Shown here piece after piece: positions 5,464 to 6,477 of a stretch of 6,477 bases of DNA. The DNA comes from Wolbachia pipientis. Lineage in GTDB: Bacteria; Pseudomonadota; Alphaproteobacteria; Rickettsiales; Anaplasmataceae. The stretch's first letter is position 1. Each line of letters opens with the position of its first letter. The notes beneath the pieces are model-generated. The model was not told the origin of the DNA, ran no database searches, and saw only the letters and a list, made by a program, of their open reading frames with translations. The translations under genes were made by a program, and so were the position numbers. The stretch covers positions 1 to 6,477 of the forward strand of contig NZ_JAHDJT010000079.1 in NCBI RefSeq assembly GCF_023661085.1, given 5' to 3'.

Positions 5464-6339
5464 GTGGCTTTCTCAAAATTTCTCGACCCAAAAAATGATG
5501 TAGCGTTCCGTCGTATCTTTGGTACAGAAAAAAATAAGGATATCCTTATTCATTTCTTAAATGATATTTTAGGCTTTACTGGCAAGGATGAAATAAAAGA
5601 GATAGAGTTCCTCAGTACTATTCAAGATGCTGAAATTGCCTCCAAAAAGCAAAGCATTGTTGATGTTCTCTGCAGAGATGAAAATGGAGTACAAGTGATC
5701 GTCGAAATGCAGGTCGCTAAAACTAAAGGTTTCGAGAAACGTGCTCAATACTATGCAGCTAAGGCGTATTCAAGACAGGCTAATAAAGGTGACCAATATG
5801 ACGATCTCAAAGAAATTATCTTTATTGCCATTGCGGATTGTATCTTATTTTCTGACAAATCCGAGTATAAATCAAAACACACTATTCGAGATGAAGATAC
5901 TAATGAACACGATTTAAAAGATTTTTATTTCACATTTATTGAGTTGCCAAAATTTCCAAAAACGAAGGAAGATCAACTGGAAAATATAGTTGAAAAATGG
6001 ATTTACTTCTTCAAGTATGCAGATGAAACCAGTGAAAAAGAGTTGGAAAGAATAATAGGAAGTGATGTAATAATTAAAAAAGCATATGAGGAGCTAAATA
6101 GATTCAACTGGTCAGAAAAGGAGTTTATAGCGTATGAACAAGAGATAAAGCGTATTCGTGATGAGCAGGCTGTCCTCGCTCAAAAACTTGATGATGCCAC
6201 TGAAAAAGGCAGAAAAGAAGGAAAAATTGAAGTTGCTAAAAATCTACTTAAAGCAGGAGTTTCTATTGATATCATAGCTCAAACTACTGGTCTTCTTAAA
6301 GCTGAAATTGCACAACTCAAAGAAGAAGTCGCGAGTTAA
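5464..6339 (+). CDS. Rpn family recombination-promoting nuclease / putative transposase (PD-(D/E)XK)
   Basis: A 291-residue protein of the Rpn/PDDEXK_2 group, often annotated as putative transposase and multicopy in Wolbachia. E. coli RpnA relatives are metal-dependent DNA endonucleases that stimulate RecA-independent recombination. The N-terminus has the family signature LDPKNDVAFRRIFG (7-20). The nuclease core is visible as IVDVLCRDENGVQVIVEMQ (65-83): Asp67 and Glu81 fit the catalytic acids, and Gln83 stands in the usual Lys position, a known variant in this family. FEKRAQYYAAKAYS (90-103) follows. The C-terminus is charged and helical (EKGRKEGKIEVAKNLLKAGV, 247-266). The GTG start is chosen because it gives the family N-terminus and no better start is seen upstream. 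The ORF looks full length and has its own promoter. The real role in Wolbachia (nuclease, selfish element or inert) is not settled by the sequence. Confidence 0.88.
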   Translation: MAFSKFLDPKNDVAFRRIFGTEKNKDILIHFLNDILGFTGKDEIKEIEFLSTIQDAEIASKKQSIVDVLCRDENGVQVIVEMQVAKTKGFEKRAQYYAAKAYSRQANKGDQYDDLKEIIFIAIADCILFSDKSEYKSKHTIRDEDTNEHDLKDFYFTFIELPKFPKTKEDQLENIVEKWIYFFKYADETSEKELERIIGSDVIIKKAYEELNRFNWSEKEFIAYEQEIKRIRDEQAVLAQKLDDATEKGRKEGKIEVAKNLLKAGVSIDIIAQTTGLLKAEIAQLKEEVAS

Positions 6340-6372
6340 CCGCTTAGCTACCAATATATTTTGAAGTAAGCT

Positions 6373-6424
6373 GCCCACGGGGTTTCTTTTGTTTTTTTCT
6401 CATTTGGTAAATTCTTTAAATATT
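6373..6424. repeat. Right copy of the ~53-bp direct repeat flanking the Rpn gene
   Basis: Same-orientation partner of 5301-5353, beginning 34 bases after the Rpn stop codon. The best-kept parts are the tttctt run, the ttttttctc run and the stretch ending gtaaatt-tttaaatat. With the left copy it defines a unit of about 1.1 kb. No strong intrinsic terminator was found between the Rpn stop and this repeat. Confidence 0.5.
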
Positions 6425-6441
6425 TATTACTAAAGTAGTAT

Positions 6442-6476
6442 CCTGGATCCCAGTGTCAGCTACTTGGATGACAAGA
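6442..6476. repeat. Dispersed palindromic repeat of Wolbachia type (partly at window edge)
   Basis: Arms atcccagt (6447-6454) and acttggat (6462-6469) pair at seven of eight positions around a 7-base loop, and the unit reads cctggatcccagtgtc at its left. I recognise this wording as close to short palindromic units scattered between genes in Wolbachia genomes; that is from memory. The full extent cannot be seen because the window ends here. Confidence 0.5.
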
Positions 6477-6477
6477 A

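Noticed and set aside
2..6353. ggtagcta near the left edge and tagctacc after the Rpn gene as ends of one large element
   Set aside because: The match is only eight bases, with no extended similarity around it.

Overview
The window is AT-rich and looks like an obligate intracellular alphaproteobacterium, most likely Wolbachia. The reasons are the style of the acpS, proS and pbp2 products, an Rpn/PD-(D/E)XK 'putative transposase' gene of the kind that is multicopy in Wolbachia, and a right edge ending in a 'ggatcccagtgtcagc...' palindromic unit resembling dispersed Wolbachia intergenic repeats. This assignment rests on recognition; no database was searched.

Layout. (a) 1-289 has no convincing gene. 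It carries a leftward promoter and a diverged copy of an intergenic element (A). (b) 290-1935, minus strand: proS and acpS overlap by four bases (ATGA) and form an operon with its own candidate promoter, which is wrapped in a perfect 13-bp inverted repeat. (c) 2035-3233, minus strand: one interrupted gene, read as two overlapping ORFs. Rejoined, it encodes about 399 residues: two hydrophobic segments, a proline-rich linker, a WH2 actin-binding motif, a central-like helix and an acidic patch with a tryptophan. This is the order of a WASP/RickA-type actin nucleation module. It has a near-consensus promoter in front and an intrinsic terminator behind. (d) 3315-4877, minus strand: a short penicillin-binding protein 2. 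(e) 4878-5463 is intergenic: the pbp2 leader, a second copy of the element (B) in opposite orientation with its own promoter and a 35-codon small ORF, one copy of a ~53-bp direct repeat, and the promoter of the next gene. (f) 5464-6339, plus strand: an Rpn-family nuclease gene followed by the second direct-repeat copy and the palindromic unit.

Together, (b) and (d) are housekeeping functions: acyl-carrier-protein activation, tRNA charging and cell-wall synthesis. (c) is a candidate host-facing membrane protein that would act on the host actin cytoskeleton. (a), (e) and (f) are repeat-rich accessory flanks. The most interesting item is the WH2-central-acidic protein and its frameshift, which could be decay, strain polymorphism or slippage-dependent expression.
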